Shown here piece after piece: positions 19,928 through 28,761 of a stretch of DNA of 64,000 nt. Under the pieces are notes generated by a model. The model saw nothing but the letters and a program-made list of their open reading frames with translations. It was not told where the DNA came from and made no database searches. The position numbers and the translations under genes were made by a program. Where the stretch lies: positions 682,001 to 746,000 of the forward strand of contig NZ_CP039424.1 of NCBI RefSeq assembly GCF_005877055.1, given 5' to 3'. Position 1 is the first letter of the stretch, and every line of letters starts with the position of its first letter. The DNA is from Citricoccus sp. SGAir0253. Its GTDB lineage: Bacteria; Actinomycetota; Actinomycetes; Actinomycetales; Micrococcaceae.

Positions 19928-21124
19928 TCAGGCGCGGGCGTAGTCGCCCGTGAGCAGGACCGCGCCGCCGTCGACGCCCTTGGCGCCCTGCATGAAGTCC
20001 AGCCCGGCGGCCGCCGCCTCGTCGGTGACGCGGCCGACGGTGCCGGCGACCCACGAGGCCACCCCGCGCGAGGTCAGCCGGGCCACGGCCTCGTCCGCCG
20101 CGGCGGGATCCACCACGGCGACCATGCCCACGCCGAGGTTGAGGGTGCGCTCGAGGTCGGACCGCGGCACCCGGCCGAGCTGCGCGATGAGCTCGAACAC
20201 CGCCGGCAGCGACCACGTGCCGCGGTCCACGGTGGCCATGAGGCCCTGCGGCAGGACGCGGGCCAGGTTCGCGGCCAGCCCGCCGCCGGTGACGTGGGAG
20301 AAGCCGTGCAGTGCCGGCTCGCCCGAGGCGGTGGACACCGCGGCGGCGGTGCCGGCCAGCGGGTCGCCGTTGAGGTGCCGGACCAGGTCCAGGCAGTCCG
20401 CGGCGTAGATGCGGGTGGGCTCGAGCAGCTCCTCGCCGAGGGTGCGGCCGAAGTCCGTGACCTCGCGGTCCAGGGACCAGCCGGCCGCGTTGATGACCCG
20501 GCGCACGAGCGAGTACCCGTTGGAGTGGATGCCGGAGGAGGCCATGGCGATCACCACGTCGCCCTCGCGCACCCGCTCGGGGCCGAGCAGGGCCGAGGCC
20601 TCGACCACGCCCGTGGCCGCCCCGGCCACGTCGTACTCGTCCACGCCCAGCAGGCCCGGGTGCTCGGCGGTCTCCCCGCCCACCAGGGCGGTGCCGGCGG
20701 CGGCGCAGCCGGCGGCGATGCCGCGGACGATGTCCGCGATCCGCTCCGGGACGACCTTGCCGCACGCGATGTAGTCGGTCATGAACAGCGGCTCGGCGCC
20801 GACCACGACGATGTCGTCCACCACCATGCCGACCAGGTCGAAGCCGATCGTGTCGTGGGTGTCCATGGCCTGGGCGATGGCGACCTTCGTGCCGACCCCG
20901 TCCGTGGAGGTGGCCAGCAGCGGCCGGGAGTACCGCAGCAGCGCCGAGACGTCGTAGAGCCCGGCGAAGCCGCCGAAGCCGCCGACCACGTCGGCGCCGT
21001 GGGTGGCCTTGACGGCCTCCTTCATCAGCTCCACGGCGCGGTCGCCGGCCTCCACGTCCACCCCGGCGGCGGCGTAGGTGATGCCGGGGGCCCCGGCGGG
21101 GGAGGGGGTCACGGGATCGGTCAC
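19928..21124 (-). CDS. purM: Phosphoribosylformylglycinamidine cyclo-ligase
   Basis: The 398-residue AIR synthetase makes 5-aminoimidazole ribonucleotide from FGAM with ATP, step five of purine synthesis. The conserved blocks [26 protein letters not shown] and [13 protein letters not shown] are all present, followed by the THVTGGG-like block [13 protein letters not shown]. The GTG start at 21124 overlaps the purF stop by 4 nt (GTGA), so the two genes are translationally coupled. The first 15 residues are a Pro-rich extension. Length is slightly above the usual 345-360. Confidence 0.96.
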   Translation of the reverse strand: MTDPVTPSPAGAPGITYAAAGVDVEAGDRAVELMKEAVKATHGADVVGGFGGFAGLYDVSALLRYSRPLLATSTDGVGTKVAIAQAMDTHDTIGFDLVGMVVDDIVVVGAEPLFMTDYIACGKVVPERIADIVRGIAAGCAAAGTALVGGETAEHPGLLGVDEYDVAGAATGVVEASALLGPERVREGDVVIAMASSGIHSNGYSLVRRVINAAGWSLDREVTDFGRTLGEELLEPTRIYAADCLDLVRHLNGDPLAGTAAAVSTASGEPALHGFSHVTGGGLAANLARVLPQGLMATVDRGTWSLPAVFELIAQLGRVPRSDLERTLNLGVGMVAVVDPAAADEAVARLTSRGVASWVAGTVGRVTDEAAAAGLDFMQGAKGVDGGAVLLTGDYARA

Positions 21125-22719
21125 AGCGGGGTCCTGTCGGTCTCGGTCAGCAGGTCTTCGAGGGCGGCGTCGGGGCCCGGGTCGCAGCCGTTGGACCCGG
21201 CGTTGGCCCCGGAGTCCTCGGCCACGGGGATCTCCTGCGGCTCCGCCGGGGCGGTGGGCACCGGCTTCTCCAGCAGGTGCTTGCCCCGCTCGTCCTCGCG
21301 CGGCAGCGGGATGGGGTACTCGCCGGTGAAGCAGGCCGTGCACAGCCCGGAGCGCGGCTGCTGGGTGGCCTGGATCATCCCGTCCTCGGAGATGTACTCG
21401 AGGGAGTCCGCGCCGATCGAGGCGGCGATCTCCGCCACGCCGGCGCCGTTGGCGATCAGCTCCGCGCGCGAGGCGAAGTCGATGCCGTAGAAGCAGGGCC
21501 ACTTCACGGGCGGGGAGGAGATGCGCACGTGCACCTCGCGGGCCCCGGCCTCCCGCAGCATCCGCACGATCGCGCGCTGGGTGTTGCCGCGCACGATCGA
21601 GTCGTCCACCACCACCACGCGCTTGCCGGCCACCACGGCCGGCTGCACGTTGAGCTTGAGCCGGATGCCGAGCTGGCGCAGCGTCTGCGAGGGCTGGATG
21701 AAGGTGCGGCCCACGTAGGCGTTCTTCACGAAGCCCTGGCCGAACGGGATGCCGGACTCCTCGGCGTAGCCGACCGCCGCGGGGGTGCCGGACTCCGGGA
21801 CGGGGATGACGACGTCGGCCTCCACCGGGTTCTCCCGGGCCAGCGCCCGGCCCATCTCCCCGCGGGACTCGTAGACCGAGCGGCCGTTGATGGCCGCGTC
21901 CGGGCGGGCGAGGTAGACGTACTCGAACACGCAGTGCGCGGGCGTGGACTCGGCGAAGCGGGTGGAGCGCACGCCCTCCTCGTCGATCGCGATGAGCTCG
22001 CCCGGGGCGACCTCGCGGATGAAGCTGGCGCCCACGGTCGCCAGCGCGGACTGCTCGGAGGCGACCACCCAGCCGCGGTCCAGCCGGCCCAGCACGAGCG
22101 GGCGCACGCCGTGCGGGTCGCGCGCGGCGTAGAGGGTGTGCTCGTCCATGAAGACGAAGCTGAAGGCGCCGCGGATCTGCGGCAGCAGGGCCTGGGCGGT
22201 CTCCTCGAGGGTGGCGCCCTCCTCGCCCTGCAGCAGGGCGGTCACGAGCGCCGTGTCCGTGGTGTTGCCCTGGGCCAGCTCGCCGCGGCTCTGCTCGCCG
22301 TAGCGCTCCTGGACCATGCGGTAGAGCTCGGCGGAGTTCACCAGGTTCCCGTTGTGCCCGAGCGCGACGGTGCCGGCCGAGGTGGCCCCCAGGGTGGGCT
22401 GGGCGTTGGCCCAGTTGTTCCCGCCCGTGGTGGAGTACCGGCAGTGCCCGACGGCGATGTGCCCCACCAGGGTGTTCAGGGTCGCCTCGTCGAAGACCTG
22501 GGAGACCAGGCCGAGGTCCTTGTAGACGGCGATGCGCTGGCCGTCCGAGGCGGCGATGCCCGCGGACTCCTGGCCGCGGTGCTGCAGCGCGTACAGCCCG
22601 TAGTAGGCCAGCTTGGCGACGTCCTCGCCGGGGGCCCAGACGCCGAAGACGCCGCACTCGTCCTGCGGGCCCTTCTCCCCGGGGTCGAGATCGTGGTTGA
22701 GCAGACCGTCACCGCGCAT
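21121..22719 (-). CDS. purF: Amidophosphoribosyltransferase
   Basis: The 532-residue first committed enzyme of purine synthesis transfers Gln nitrogen to PRPP. With ATG 22719 a 21-residue propeptide precedes the catalytic Cys (Cys22 in DECGVFG). The glutaminase domain contains [10 protein letters not shown]. The phosphoribosyltransferase domain has the PRPP loop [13 protein letters not shown]. Cysteines in PCFYGIDFA and [10 protein letters not shown] indicate the Bacillus-type 4Fe-4S cluster. An in-frame ATG at 22737 has its purine-rich sequence directly abutting; 22719 has AAGGA 10 nt upstream and is preferred. The start overlaps the upstream membrane-protein gene. Confidence 0.96.
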   Translation of the reverse strand: MRGDGLLNHDLDPGEKGPQDECGVFGVWAPGEDVAKLAYYGLYALQHRGQESAGIAASDGQRIAVYKDLGLVSQVFDEATLNTLVGHIAVGHCRYSTTGGNNWANAQPTLGATSAGTVALGHNGNLVNSAELYRMVQERYGEQSRGELAQGNTTDTALVTALLQGEEGATLEETAQALLPQIRGAFSFVFMDEHTLYAARDPHGVRPLVLGRLDRGWVVASEQSALATVGASFIREVAPGELIAIDEEGVRSTRFAESTPAHCVFEYVYLARPDAAINGRSVYESRGEMGRALARENPVEADVVIPVPESGTPAAVGYAEESGIPFGQGFVKNAYVGRTFIQPSQTLRQLGIRLKLNVQPAVVAGKRVVVVDDSIVRGNTQRAIVRMLREAGAREVHVRISSPPVKWPCFYGIDFASRAELIANGAGVAEIAASIGADSLEYISEDGMIQATQQPRSGLCTACFTGEYPIPLPREDERGKHLLEKPVPTAPAEPQEIPVAEDSGANAGSNGCDPGPDAALEDLLTETDRTPL

Positions 22720-23122
22720 CGTTCTCACGTCCTTCATCCTCCCACTTCTGGCTCCACTGCTGCAGGTCGCCGGAGCCGACGGCCCAGTCGGCCTCGGCCG
22801 CGTCCGTGACGGCCCGGGCGTGCACCGTGTAGGCGCGCTTCCGCGACCGCCGGTCCAGCACCAGCCAGACGAGCGCGCCCACGGCCACCCCCACGATGCC
22901 GAACACCACGAGGAAGTACCCGAAGGTCGAGCCGAACGTGAACTCGGGGTTGTCCGAACCGGTGGCCGCCACGGCGAGGGCCGCGATCGCCCCCAGCAGG
23001 GCCCCGCCCAGCAGGAACACCTGCACCCGGGGGGCTCGGCGGACCAGCAGGTCGCGGTGTTCCAGGGCGTCCGGTGCCGGCCGCGCGGGGTCGTCCGCGG
23101 GCCCGTCGGGGGCAGAAGTCAT
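22709..23122 (-). CDS. Small two-helix membrane protein upstream of purF
   Basis: A 137-residue protein with a Pro/Asp-rich N-terminus, two transmembrane segments (about 34-55 and 66-90), an Arg/Lys-rich loop after the second helix, and an acidic Trp-containing tail (WAVGSGDLQQWSQKW). I do not recognise a named domain; similar two-helix proteins occur next to purF in related actinobacteria. Its stop overlaps the purF start by 11 nt, so it probably drives purF translation. An in-frame ATG at 23131 is possible, but TACCAT-N7 precedes ATG 23122 and fits a leaderless start. Confidence 0.65.
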   Translation of the reverse strand: MTSAPDGPADDPARPAPDALEHRDLLVRRAPRVQVFLLGGALLGAIAALAVAATGSDNPEFTFGSTFGYFLVVFGIVGVAVGALVWLVLDRRSRKRAYTVHARAVTDAAEADWAVGSGDLQQWSQKWEDEGRENDAR

Positions 23123-23129
23123 GCCGTCC

Positions 23130-23135
23130 ATGGTA
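23130..23135 (-). promoter_or_regulatory. -10 element TACCAT for the membrane protein-purF-purM operon
   Basis: TACCAT, seven nucleotides, then ATG 23122 on the minus strand. It predicts a leaderless mRNA that would include purF and purM. Confidence 0.45.
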
Positions 23136-23183
23136 CTGGGAGCGGGGCGTCCCTCCCGCAGTGCGTCGGCGCCCTGCGGGGCC

Positions 23184-23570
23184 CTACCGGGCCAGCGGCA
23201 GCCACGCGGACAGGTCGGCCCGTGAGCCGGAGGCGAGCACCCGTCCGGAGCCCACGGCGTCCGCCCAGCCCAGCCGGCCCGTGGCCAGGTCCAGCCACGT
23301 CGCGGGGTCCGTCTCCACGACGTTCGGGGGCGTGCCGCGCGTGTGGCGCGGCCCGGCGATGCACTGGCACACCCCGAACGGGGGCACCCGGACCTCCACC
23401 GAGGTGCCGGGGGCGCGCTCGGCCAGTTCCTCGAGCAGGTAGCGCACGGCCGTGGCCCGCGTGGCCCGGGGCAGGGCGGCGGCGTCCTCGGCGCCCGCGG
23501 CGCGGGCGCGCGACCACTGCCCGACGGCGGCGGTGCCGGCGTCCTCGGCGATGCGGCGCTTGGTGGCCAT
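23184..23570 (-). CDS. Sterol carrier family protein
   Basis: A 128-residue protein of the actinobacterial family usually annotated as sterol carrier or MDMPI-C-like. Recognisable features are a basic start, the helix [17 protein letters not shown], the strand [10 protein letters not shown], the [21 protein letters not shown] block and the final [25 protein letters not shown]. The fold would form a hydrophobic pocket, but no ligand is known. GGGAGGACC precedes ATG 23570. It is on the same strand as the purF operon and may be read with it; the gap to the next start is about 60 nt. Confidence 0.82.
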   Translation of the reverse strand: MATKRRIAEDAGTAAVGQWSRARAAGAEDAAALPRATRATAVRYLLEELAERAPGTSVEVRVPPFGVCQCIAGPRHTRGTPPNVVETDPATWLDLATGRLGWADAVGSGRVLASGSRADLSAWLPLAR

Positions 23571-23613
23571 GGTCCTCCCTCGGTCCCGTGCCCTGGTCCT
23601 CTGCCCATCCCGT

Positions 23614-23637
23614 CCGGCCGCGGTGGGAGGCGGCCGG
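23614..23637 (-). terminator. Hairpin after the asparaginase gene
   Basis: CCGGCCGC (23614-23621) pairs perfectly with GCGGCCGG (23630-23637) over an 8-nt loop, 42 nt past the asparaginase stop codon. There is no T-tract. A 15-bp direct repeat of GGTGCGGCGGTGGTC-like sequence lies between it and the gene. Confidence 0.5.
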
Positions 23638-23678
23638 TCCGGCAGGGGTCCGTGCGGCGGTGGTCGGTGCGGCGGTGG

Positions 23679-24743
23679 TCAGTCCAGCAGGTCCAGCACG
23701 GGCCGGGCCAGGTGCACCCGGCCCACCGGCTCGCCGCGGCCCAGGATCCGGGGGACCACGGTCTCCAGCACGCCCGGCAGGGCCTCGAGGTCCACCTGGC
23801 CCGGGGCGAACTGGGCCAGCAGGGCCAGGGCCACGAGGTTGCCGGCGCGCGTGCCGCCGTCGAGCGCCTTGACCGCCACGGCCGTGCCGTCCGGGGCGGC
23901 CATGGCCATCACGCCGTCCGCGCCGAGCTTGGCCAGCACGCCCAGCTCGCGGATGACCACGGTGTTGCTGTTGGTCTCCCCGTGCACCGCCCAGGGGTGC
24001 TCGAGCATGGCGGTGGCCACCGTGGCGGCGTGCACCTCGGCGTCCCGGCGCTGCGGGGCGGCGGCCACCCGGCCGATGCCCCGGGCCAGCCCGGCCAGGG
24101 ACAGCACGGGGGCGGGGGCGCCGCAGCCGTCCACGCCCCAGTGGGCCACGGGCTCGCCGCAGTACTGCTCCAGGACGGCGGCGACCTCGCGCTGCACCGG
24201 GTGGTCGGGGTCGAGGTAGGCGTGCACGTCGTGCCCGCCGTGGCGCGCCGCGGAGAGGAAGCCGGCGTGCTTGCCGGAGCAGTTGTACGCCAGCGGCGTC
24301 TGCCCGGGGCCGGCGGGGCCGGCGTCGCGCGCCAGCTGGACGATCCCGGCGGGGTCCGCGGGCCAGGCCGGCGGGCACTGCAGGAAGGAGGCATCCAGTC
24401 CCGCCGCGGAGAGGGCGGCGGCCGCCGTGGCCCGGTGCCGGGCCGTGCCGCGGTGCGATCCGCAGGCCAGGGCCACCTGCTCGTCCGTGAGCCGGGCGCC
24501 CCGGCGCAGCGAGGCGATGGCCTGCAGGGGCTTGAGCGTGGAGCGGGGGTAGACGGGGGCCCCGGGGCTACCCAGGGCGGCCAGCACGGACCCGTCCGGG
24601 GCGGTCACCACGGCCGAGCCGGTGGACCGGGACTCGATGAAGCCGTTGCGCACCACATGGACGAGCTCCACGGCCTCGGGGACGGAGAAGGTGGCGGTCG
24701 GCGCCGGGGGGGCGGCCTGGGGGGACGCGGTGTGCGAGGACAT
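23679..24743 (-). CDS. L-asparaginase II family protein
   Basis: A 354-residue member of PF06089, the thermolabile asparaginase II type found in Rhizobium etli and actinobacteria, unrelated to the EcAI/EcAII fold. Family blocks seen are VVRNGFIESRSTGSAVV, PRSTLKPLQA, ALACGSHRGTARH, AYNCSGKHAGFL and VDGCGAPAP. It would hydrolyse asparagine to aspartate and ammonia in the cytoplasm. ATG 24743 is preceded by TAGAGT-N7 with no ribosome binding site. A GTG nine bases upstream is less likely. Confidence 0.9.
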   Translation of the reverse strand: MSSHTASPQAAPPAPTATFSVPEAVELVHVVRNGFIESRSTGSAVVTAPDGSVLAALGSPGAPVYPRSTLKPLQAIASLRRGARLTDEQVALACGSHRGTARHRATAAAALSAAGLDASFLQCPPAWPADPAGIVQLARDAGPAGPGQTPLAYNCSGKHAGFLSAARHGGHDVHAYLDPDHPVQREVAAVLEQYCGEPVAHWGVDGCGAPAPVLSLAGLARGIGRVAAAPQRRDAEVHAATVATAMLEHPWAVHGETNSNTVVIRELGVLAKLGADGVMAMAAPDGTAVAVKALDGGTRAGNLVALALLAQFAPGQVDLEALPGVLETVVPRILGRGEPVGRVHLARPVLDLLD

Positions 24744-24750
24744 GGGGACC

Positions 24751-24756
24751 ACTCTA
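24751..24756 (-). promoter_or_regulatory. -10 element TAGAGT, leaderless start of the asparaginase gene
   Basis: TAGAGT, seven nucleotides, then ATG 24743 on the minus strand. No Shine-Dalgarno sequence is present. Confidence 0.5.
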
Positions 24757-24776
24757 GGCCGCGGGCCGGGGCCGGC

Positions 24777-25067
24777 TCAGCGCCGGCGGCGGGCCCAGGC
24801 GGTGAGGGCGACCGCCGCCACGAGCGAGACGGCCAGCGAGGTCACCGCCGCGCCGAGGTGGCCCCGCTCGAAGCCCAGCAGCCGCGTGCCGAACCCCATG
24901 ATGAGCGCCGTGGTGAACCAGACGAGCACGAACGTGTAGACGGCGGACAGCCGCGTCGGGCGGCCGCCCGGGCGCGGGGCGCGGCCGTACAGCCGGCCGG
25001 GGGCGTAGTCGAGGTGCGGCGGGCGGCGGGGGTCGTCGCCGGCCGGCCCCGGGGACGGGGTGCTCAT
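24777..25067 (-). CDS. Small membrane protein, unknown
   Basis: A 96-residue protein with a Pro/Arg-rich N-terminal half that includes PHLDYAPGRLYGR, then two transmembrane helices (about 42-60 and 70-90) and a basic end. I recognise no domain. A membrane topology with both ends inside is likely from the Arg clusters. It starts with the leaderless pattern TACGCT-N6-ATG and is divergent from purD. The third-position GC bias and clean start support it being a real gene. Confidence 0.6.
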   Translation of the reverse strand: MSTPSPGPAGDDPRRPPHLDYAPGRLYGRAPRPGGRPTRLSAVYTFVLVWFTTALIMGFGTRLLGFERGHLGAAVTSLAVSLVAAVALTAWARRRR

Positions 25068-25073
25068 GGGCCC

Positions 25074-25079
25074 AGCGTA
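25074..25079 (-). promoter_or_regulatory. -10 element TACGCT, leaderless start of the small membrane protein
   Basis: TACGCT, six nucleotides, then ATG 25067 on the minus strand, without a ribosome binding site. Confidence 0.5.
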
Positions 25080-25147
25080 CGGGAGGGCCCCGGGGCCGGG
25101 CCCGGGACCGGCGCCGTCGCGGTGACCCGGCGCGCCCGCGGAGCGTC

Positions 25148-25153
25148 TAGGCT
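25148..25153 (+). promoter_or_regulatory. -10 element TAGGCT, leaderless start of purD
   Basis: TAGGCT, eight nucleotides, then GTG 25162. No Shine-Dalgarno sequence is visible upstream of the GTG. Confidence 0.5.
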
Positions 25154-25161
25154 GGGGCACC

Positions 25162-26451
25162 GTGAAGATCCTCGTCCTCGGCTCCGGCGGCCGTGAACAC
25201 GCCATCGTCCGCGCCCTGCTGCGCGACCCCTCCGTCCGCGAGGTCCACGCGGCCCCGGGCAACGCCGGCATCGCCGGTGACGTCCCCGTGCACGCGGTGG
25301 ACGCCACGGATGCCACGGGCGTCACCGAACTGGCCGGGGAGCTGGGAGCCGACCTCGTCGTCGTCGGTCCCGAGGCCCCCCTGGCCGCCGGCGTCTCCGA
25401 TGCCCTGCGCGAGGCCGGGTTCACCGTCTTCGGCCCCTCCCGGGCCGCCGCCACCCTCGAGGCCTCCAAGTCCTTCGCCAAGGACGTCATGGACCAGGCC
25501 GGCGTGCCGACCGCCGCCGCCCACGCGTGCGCCACCCGCGCCGAGGCCGAGGCCGCGCTCGACGAGTTCGGGGCCCCCTACGTGGTCAAGGACGACGGCC
25601 TGGCCGCCGGCAAGGGCGTGGTGGTCACCTCCGACCGCGCCGAGGCCCTGGCCCACGCCGAGTCCTGCTTCGCGGCCAACGGCACCGTGGTCATCGAGGA
25701 GTTCCTGGACGGCCCCGAGGTCTCCCTCTTCGTCATCTCCGACGGCACCAACTGCGTCCCGCTCGTGCCCGCCCAGGACTTCAAGCGGATCGCCGACGGG
25801 GACGCCGGCCCCAACACGGGCGGCATGGGCGCCTACACCCCGCTGGACTGGCTGCCCGAGGGCTTCACCGAGGAGGTCATGGCCGAGGTCGCCCGCCCGG
25901 TCATCGCCACCATGGCCGACCGCGGCACCCCGTTCTCCGGCGTGCTGTACTGCGGGCTCGCGCTGACCTCGCGCGGCGTGCGCGTCATCGAGTTCAACGT
26001 GCGCTTCGGCGACCCCGAGACCCAGGCCGTGCTGGCCCGGCTGCGCACGCCCCTGGGCCGGCTGCTCATGGACGCGGCGACCGGCTGCCTCGCCGGGGTG
26101 CGCTCGCTGGACTGGCGCCCCGAGTACGCCGTGGACGTGGTGGTGGCCGCCGAGGGGTACCCCGACTCGCCCCGGAAGGGCGGGGCCGTGACCGGCGTCG
26201 AGGAGGCGGAGGCGCTCGAGGGCGTGTCCGTGCTGCACGCGGGCACCGCCACCGGTCCCGACGGCGGGCTGGTCGCCGCCGGCGGGCGGGTGCTGGCCGT
26301 CGTCGGGCTGGGGGAGTCCCTCGCCGCGGCGCGCGAGCGCGCCTACGCGGGCGTGGAGCGCATCCGCCTGGAGGGGTCGCAGCACCGCACCGACATCGGC
26401 CTGCGGGCCGAGCGCGGGCAGGTCACCGTCCCGGCCGGGGAGGCCCGCTGA
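25162..26451 (+). CDS. purD: Phosphoribosylamine-glycine ligase
   Basis: The 429-residue GAR synthetase joins phosphoribosylamine and glycine using ATP, the second purine step. The start KILVLGSGGREHAI is the PurD N-domain signature. The ATP-grasp core shows VVKDDGLAAGKGVVV, and the catalytic region FNVRFGDPETQ is intact. The GTG start at 25162 is fixed by the N-terminal motif, and TAGGCT lies 8 nt upstream, suggesting a leaderless mRNA. Its TGA overlaps the purC ATG by one base, so the two genes form an operon. Confidence 0.97.
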   Translation: MKILVLGSGGREHAIVRALLRDPSVREVHAAPGNAGIAGDVPVHAVDATDATGVTELAGELGADLVVVGPEAPLAAGVSDALREAGFTVFGPSRAAATLEASKSFAKDVMDQAGVPTAAAHACATRAEAEAALDEFGAPYVVKDDGLAAGKGVVVTSDRAEALAHAESCFAANGTVVIEEFLDGPEVSLFVISDGTNCVPLVPAQDFKRIADGDAGPNTGGMGAYTPLDWLPEGFTEEVMAEVARPVIATMADRGTPFSGVLYCGLALTSRGVRVIEFNVRFGDPETQAVLARLRTPLGRLLMDAATGCLAGVRSLDWRPEYAVDVVVAAEGYPDSPRKGGAVTGVEEAEALEGVSVLHAGTATGPDGGLVAAGGRVLAVVGLGESLAAARERAYAGVERIRLEGSQHRTDIGLRAERGQVTVPAGEAR

Positions 26452-27362
26452 TGGCCGGGGTGGGCAAGGGCCTGGACACGACCGCCCCGGAGCTGCCCGG
26501 CTGGCGGCACGTGTACTCCGGCAAGGTCCGGGACCTGTACGAGCCGGCCGACGCCGCGCCGGGCACCTCCGCGACGCTGCTCGTGGTGGCCTCGGACCGG
26601 ATCAGCGCCTACGACTTCGTGCTGGACACCGAGATCCCGGACAAGGGCGCGGTGCTGACCCAGCTGTCCCTGTGGTGGTTCGAGCAGCTGGGCGTCCCGC
26701 ACCACGTGGTGTCCGTGGACGTGCCCGCCGCGGTGGCCGGCCGGGCGATGGTGGTCAAGCGCCTGGACATGTTCGAGGTCGAGTGCATCGCGCGCGGCTA
26801 CCTCACCGGCTCCGGCCTGGCGGAGTACCGCGAGTCCGGGACCGTGACCGGGATCGCGCTGCCGCCCGGGCTCGTGGACGGCTCCCGGCTGGAGGAGGCG
26901 ATCTTCACCCCCTCGGCCAAGGCGGAGGTGGGCGAGCACGACGAGAACATCACCTTCGAGCAGATGGCCCGGCTCATCGGGGAGACCCCCGCGCGGCGGC
27001 TGCGGGAGCTCACGCTGGACGTGTACACGCGGGCCGAGGCGATCGCGCGGGAGCGCGGGATCATCCTGGCGGACACCAAGGTCGAGTACGGACTGGACGC
27101 CGACGGGCGGATCGTGCTCGGCGACGAGGTCCTCACCCCGGACTCCTCCCGCTTCTGGGACGTGGACGACTACGAGCCCGGCCGCGCCCAGCCCTCCTTC
27201 GACAAGCAGTTCGTCCGCGACTGGCTGACCTCGCCGGCCTCCGGCTGGGACCGCCGCTCGGGCGAGGCCCCGCCGGCCCTGCCCGAGGACGTGGTGGCGC
27301 GCACCCGCGCCCGCTACGTCGAGGCCTACGAGCGCCTGACGGGCCGCACCTTCACCCCCTGA
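26451..27362 (+). CDS. purC: Phosphoribosylaminoimidazole-succinocarboxamide synthase
   Basis: The 303-residue SAICAR synthetase joins CAIR with aspartate. Motifs are YSGKVRDLYE (ATP site), ASDRISAYDF, the ECIARGYLTGSG block, and ADTKVEYGLD with DEVLTPDSSRFW. The fold is SAICAR synthetase, related to ATP-grasp and kinases. Translation restarts on TGATG at the purD stop. Length is typical of actinobacteria. A loosely paired hairpin overlaps its stop codon (27339-27376). Confidence 0.97.
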   Translation: MAGVGKGLDTTAPELPGWRHVYSGKVRDLYEPADAAPGTSATLLVVASDRISAYDFVLDTEIPDKGAVLTQLSLWWFEQLGVPHHVVSVDVPAAVAGRAMVVKRLDMFEVECIARGYLTGSGLAEYRESGTVTGIALPPGLVDGSRLEEAIFTPSAKAEVGEHDENITFEQMARLIGETPARRLRELTLDVYTRAEAIARERGIILADTKVEYGLDADGRIVLGDEVLTPDSSRFWDVDDYEPGRAQPSFDKQFVRDWLTSPASGWDRRSGEAPPALPEDVVARTRARYVEAYERLTGRTFTP

Positions 27363-27376
27363 CCCGGCGGCCCCGT
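27339..27376 (+). terminator. Weak hairpin at the end of purC
   Basis: ACGGGCCGC (27339-27347) pairs with GCGGCCCCGT (27367-27376) with one bulge, over a 19-nt loop that contains the purC stop codon. The palindrome at 27486-27546 is the stronger termination candidate. Confidence 0.3.
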
Positions 27377-27422
27377 CCCTCACCTCCACCCTCCGAGTCT
27401 CATCTCGCCGTGCCGCAGCCCC

Positions 27423-27472
27423 GTCCACCCCTCCGCGCCGCACCCCCGTCCACCCCTCCGCGCCGCACCCCC
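27423..27472. repeat. Tandem 25-bp direct repeat
   Basis: Two exact copies of a 25-bp unit beginning GTCCACCCCTCCGCGCCGCA run head to tail (27423-27447, 27448-27472), with a few bases of a third copy. It is non-coding and lies between purC and the palindrome. Confidence 0.75.
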
Positions 27473-27485
27473 GTCCTGGCCTCCC

Positions 27486-27546
27486 GCTCCCGGGTCGCGA
27501 ACCACGGGTGTGGATCACGTTCATCCGCGGTTCACGACCCGGGAGC
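27486..27546. repeat. 61-bp palindromic repeat, copy A
   Basis: 18-bp arms (27486-27503 and 27529-27546) with a single mismatch flank a 25-nt loop containing GGGTGT. The left arm reads GCTCCCGGGTCGCGAACC. A second copy with identical arm and loop lengths is at 28701-28761, on the other side of the nuclease gene. Copy A lies between convergent purC and nuclease stops. Confidence 0.8.
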
Positions 27547-27578
27547 ATCCGGACGAGGGGGGAGCGCAGGGGAGGACG

Positions 27579-28580
27579 TCAACGGCCGTGGGACGCCATG
27601 CGCTCGCGGACCAGGCGGACGACCCGGCGGAAACCGTTCCGCAGGTCGGCGCCCGTGACCTTGATGACGAGCCACCCGTGCACCTGGAACCAGGCGTCGC
27701 GGTAGGCGTCCAGCTCCTGTTGGCGCGCATCCCGGTGGTGATGCCCCTCGTACTGGAGGGCGATCCGCCACGGCACCAGCCCCAGGTCGGCCCGCGGCGA
27801 GGAGGGGTCGTCCGGGTCGGCCGGTACCTGCAGTCCGGGTTCGGGGAGCCCCGCGTCGACCAGGGCCAGCCGCAGCCGGGTCTCCGGCGGCGAGTCCGCG
27901 CCCACGCGCACCAGGTCCAGGGCCTCCCGGGCGGCGACGATCCCGCGGAATCGGCCGGCGCGGTGCAGCGCCGCCCGGACCTCCGTGACGGTGGTGAGGG
28001 GATCCGTCCGCCCCTCTCCCCTCACCCAGGGGTGCCGGACGAGGTGGTCCCCGGCGACGACCAGGTCGTCCCGGTCGAGACGGGGCCACAGGGCGGCGAG
28101 GTCCAGCCACGTGCGGGCGGCGCTCGTCACGCGCAGGCCCAGCCGCGAGGTGACGTCGGCGTCCGGCACGGCTCGGCGGTGGGCGACGACGCCCTCCCGG
28201 CGGATGCGGGATCCATCGTGGGGGACCGAGAGATGGAGCGACCCCGGGCCGGCGGGCGACCGGCCGGCCGGCGACGCGGTGAGGCCTCGCGGAAGCGGCA
28301 CCCGGTAGAGGTGGGCCGCCGACAGGTGCGACACCACCGCATCGGGGCGGAGGCGCAGGAGGGCCCGAACGTCCTGCGGTGAGAGGCCGTGACCGGGATC
28401 CTCCAGCCCGCAGGCCTGCCAGGACGGGCCGGAGGGGCCGGCCCCCCGATAGAGCCCGTGGGAGAACCGCTGCACGTCGCGGGCGTTGGTGCGGGCGAGG
28501 CCGAGGCCCGCGGCGCGGAGCTCGGCGGTGGAGAAGGACTGGCCTTCGAGGTGCGGGGGCAGGGGCCGACGGGCGATCAT
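27579..28580 (-). CDS. Predicted PD-(D/E)XK endonuclease-like protein (DUF559/AbiEi-like)
   Basis: A 333-residue protein. The N-terminal 100 residues contain a helix-rich DNA-binding-like region and the LRPDAVVSHLSAAHLYRVPLP patch common to actinobacterial AbiEi-like proteins. The C-terminal third fits a PD-(D/E)XK/Vsr-like core with Glu233 (PPETRLRL), Asp265 (PRADLGL) and Glu278 (ALQYEGHHH), then a late Trp-Leu-Val strand (HGWLVIKV). It could be an orphan nuclease or a defence or toxin-antitoxin relic; no partner gene is adjacent. It is flanked on both sides by copies of a 61-bp palindrome. ATG 28580 is preferred (GACGCT-N6); GTG 28595 is an alternative. Confidence 0.72.
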   Translation of the reverse strand: MIARRPLPPHLEGQSFSTAELRAAGLGLARTNARDVQRFSHGLYRGAGPSGPSWQACGLEDPGHGLSPQDVRALLRLRPDAVVSHLSAAHLYRVPLPRGLTASPAGRSPAGPGSLHLSVPHDGSRIRREGVVAHRRAVPDADVTSRLGLRVTSAARTWLDLAALWPRLDRDDLVVAGDHLVRHPWVRGEGRTDPLTTVTEVRAALHRAGRFRGIVAAREALDLVRVGADSPPETRLRLALVDAGLPEPGLQVPADPDDPSSPRADLGLVPWRIALQYEGHHHRDARQQELDAYRDAWFQVHGWLVIKVTGADLRNGFRRVVRLVRERMASHGR

Positions 28581-28700
28581 CCCCCCAGCGTCCACGGATC
28601 ATGGCCGGGCGGCGCGGTCAGCGGTGGTGCACGTGGCCGGCCCGCCCGGGGAGGGCCGCTGTGGAGCGGGTCCGCCGAGCACCGCCCGGCCCCGCCCGCT

Positions 28701-28761
28701 GCTCCCGGGTCACGGACCGAGGGTGTTGGCCGCTCGAACCCATGGTTTGTGACCCGGGAGC
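28701..28761. repeat. 61-bp palindromic repeat, copy B
   Basis: Arms 28701-28718 and 28744-28761 pair with two mismatches around a 25-nt loop that carries GGGTGT at the same position as copy A. The outer eleven bases of each arm (GCTCCCGGGTC) are identical to copy A. It lies between the nuclease gene and the ABC exporter operon. Confidence 0.8.
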
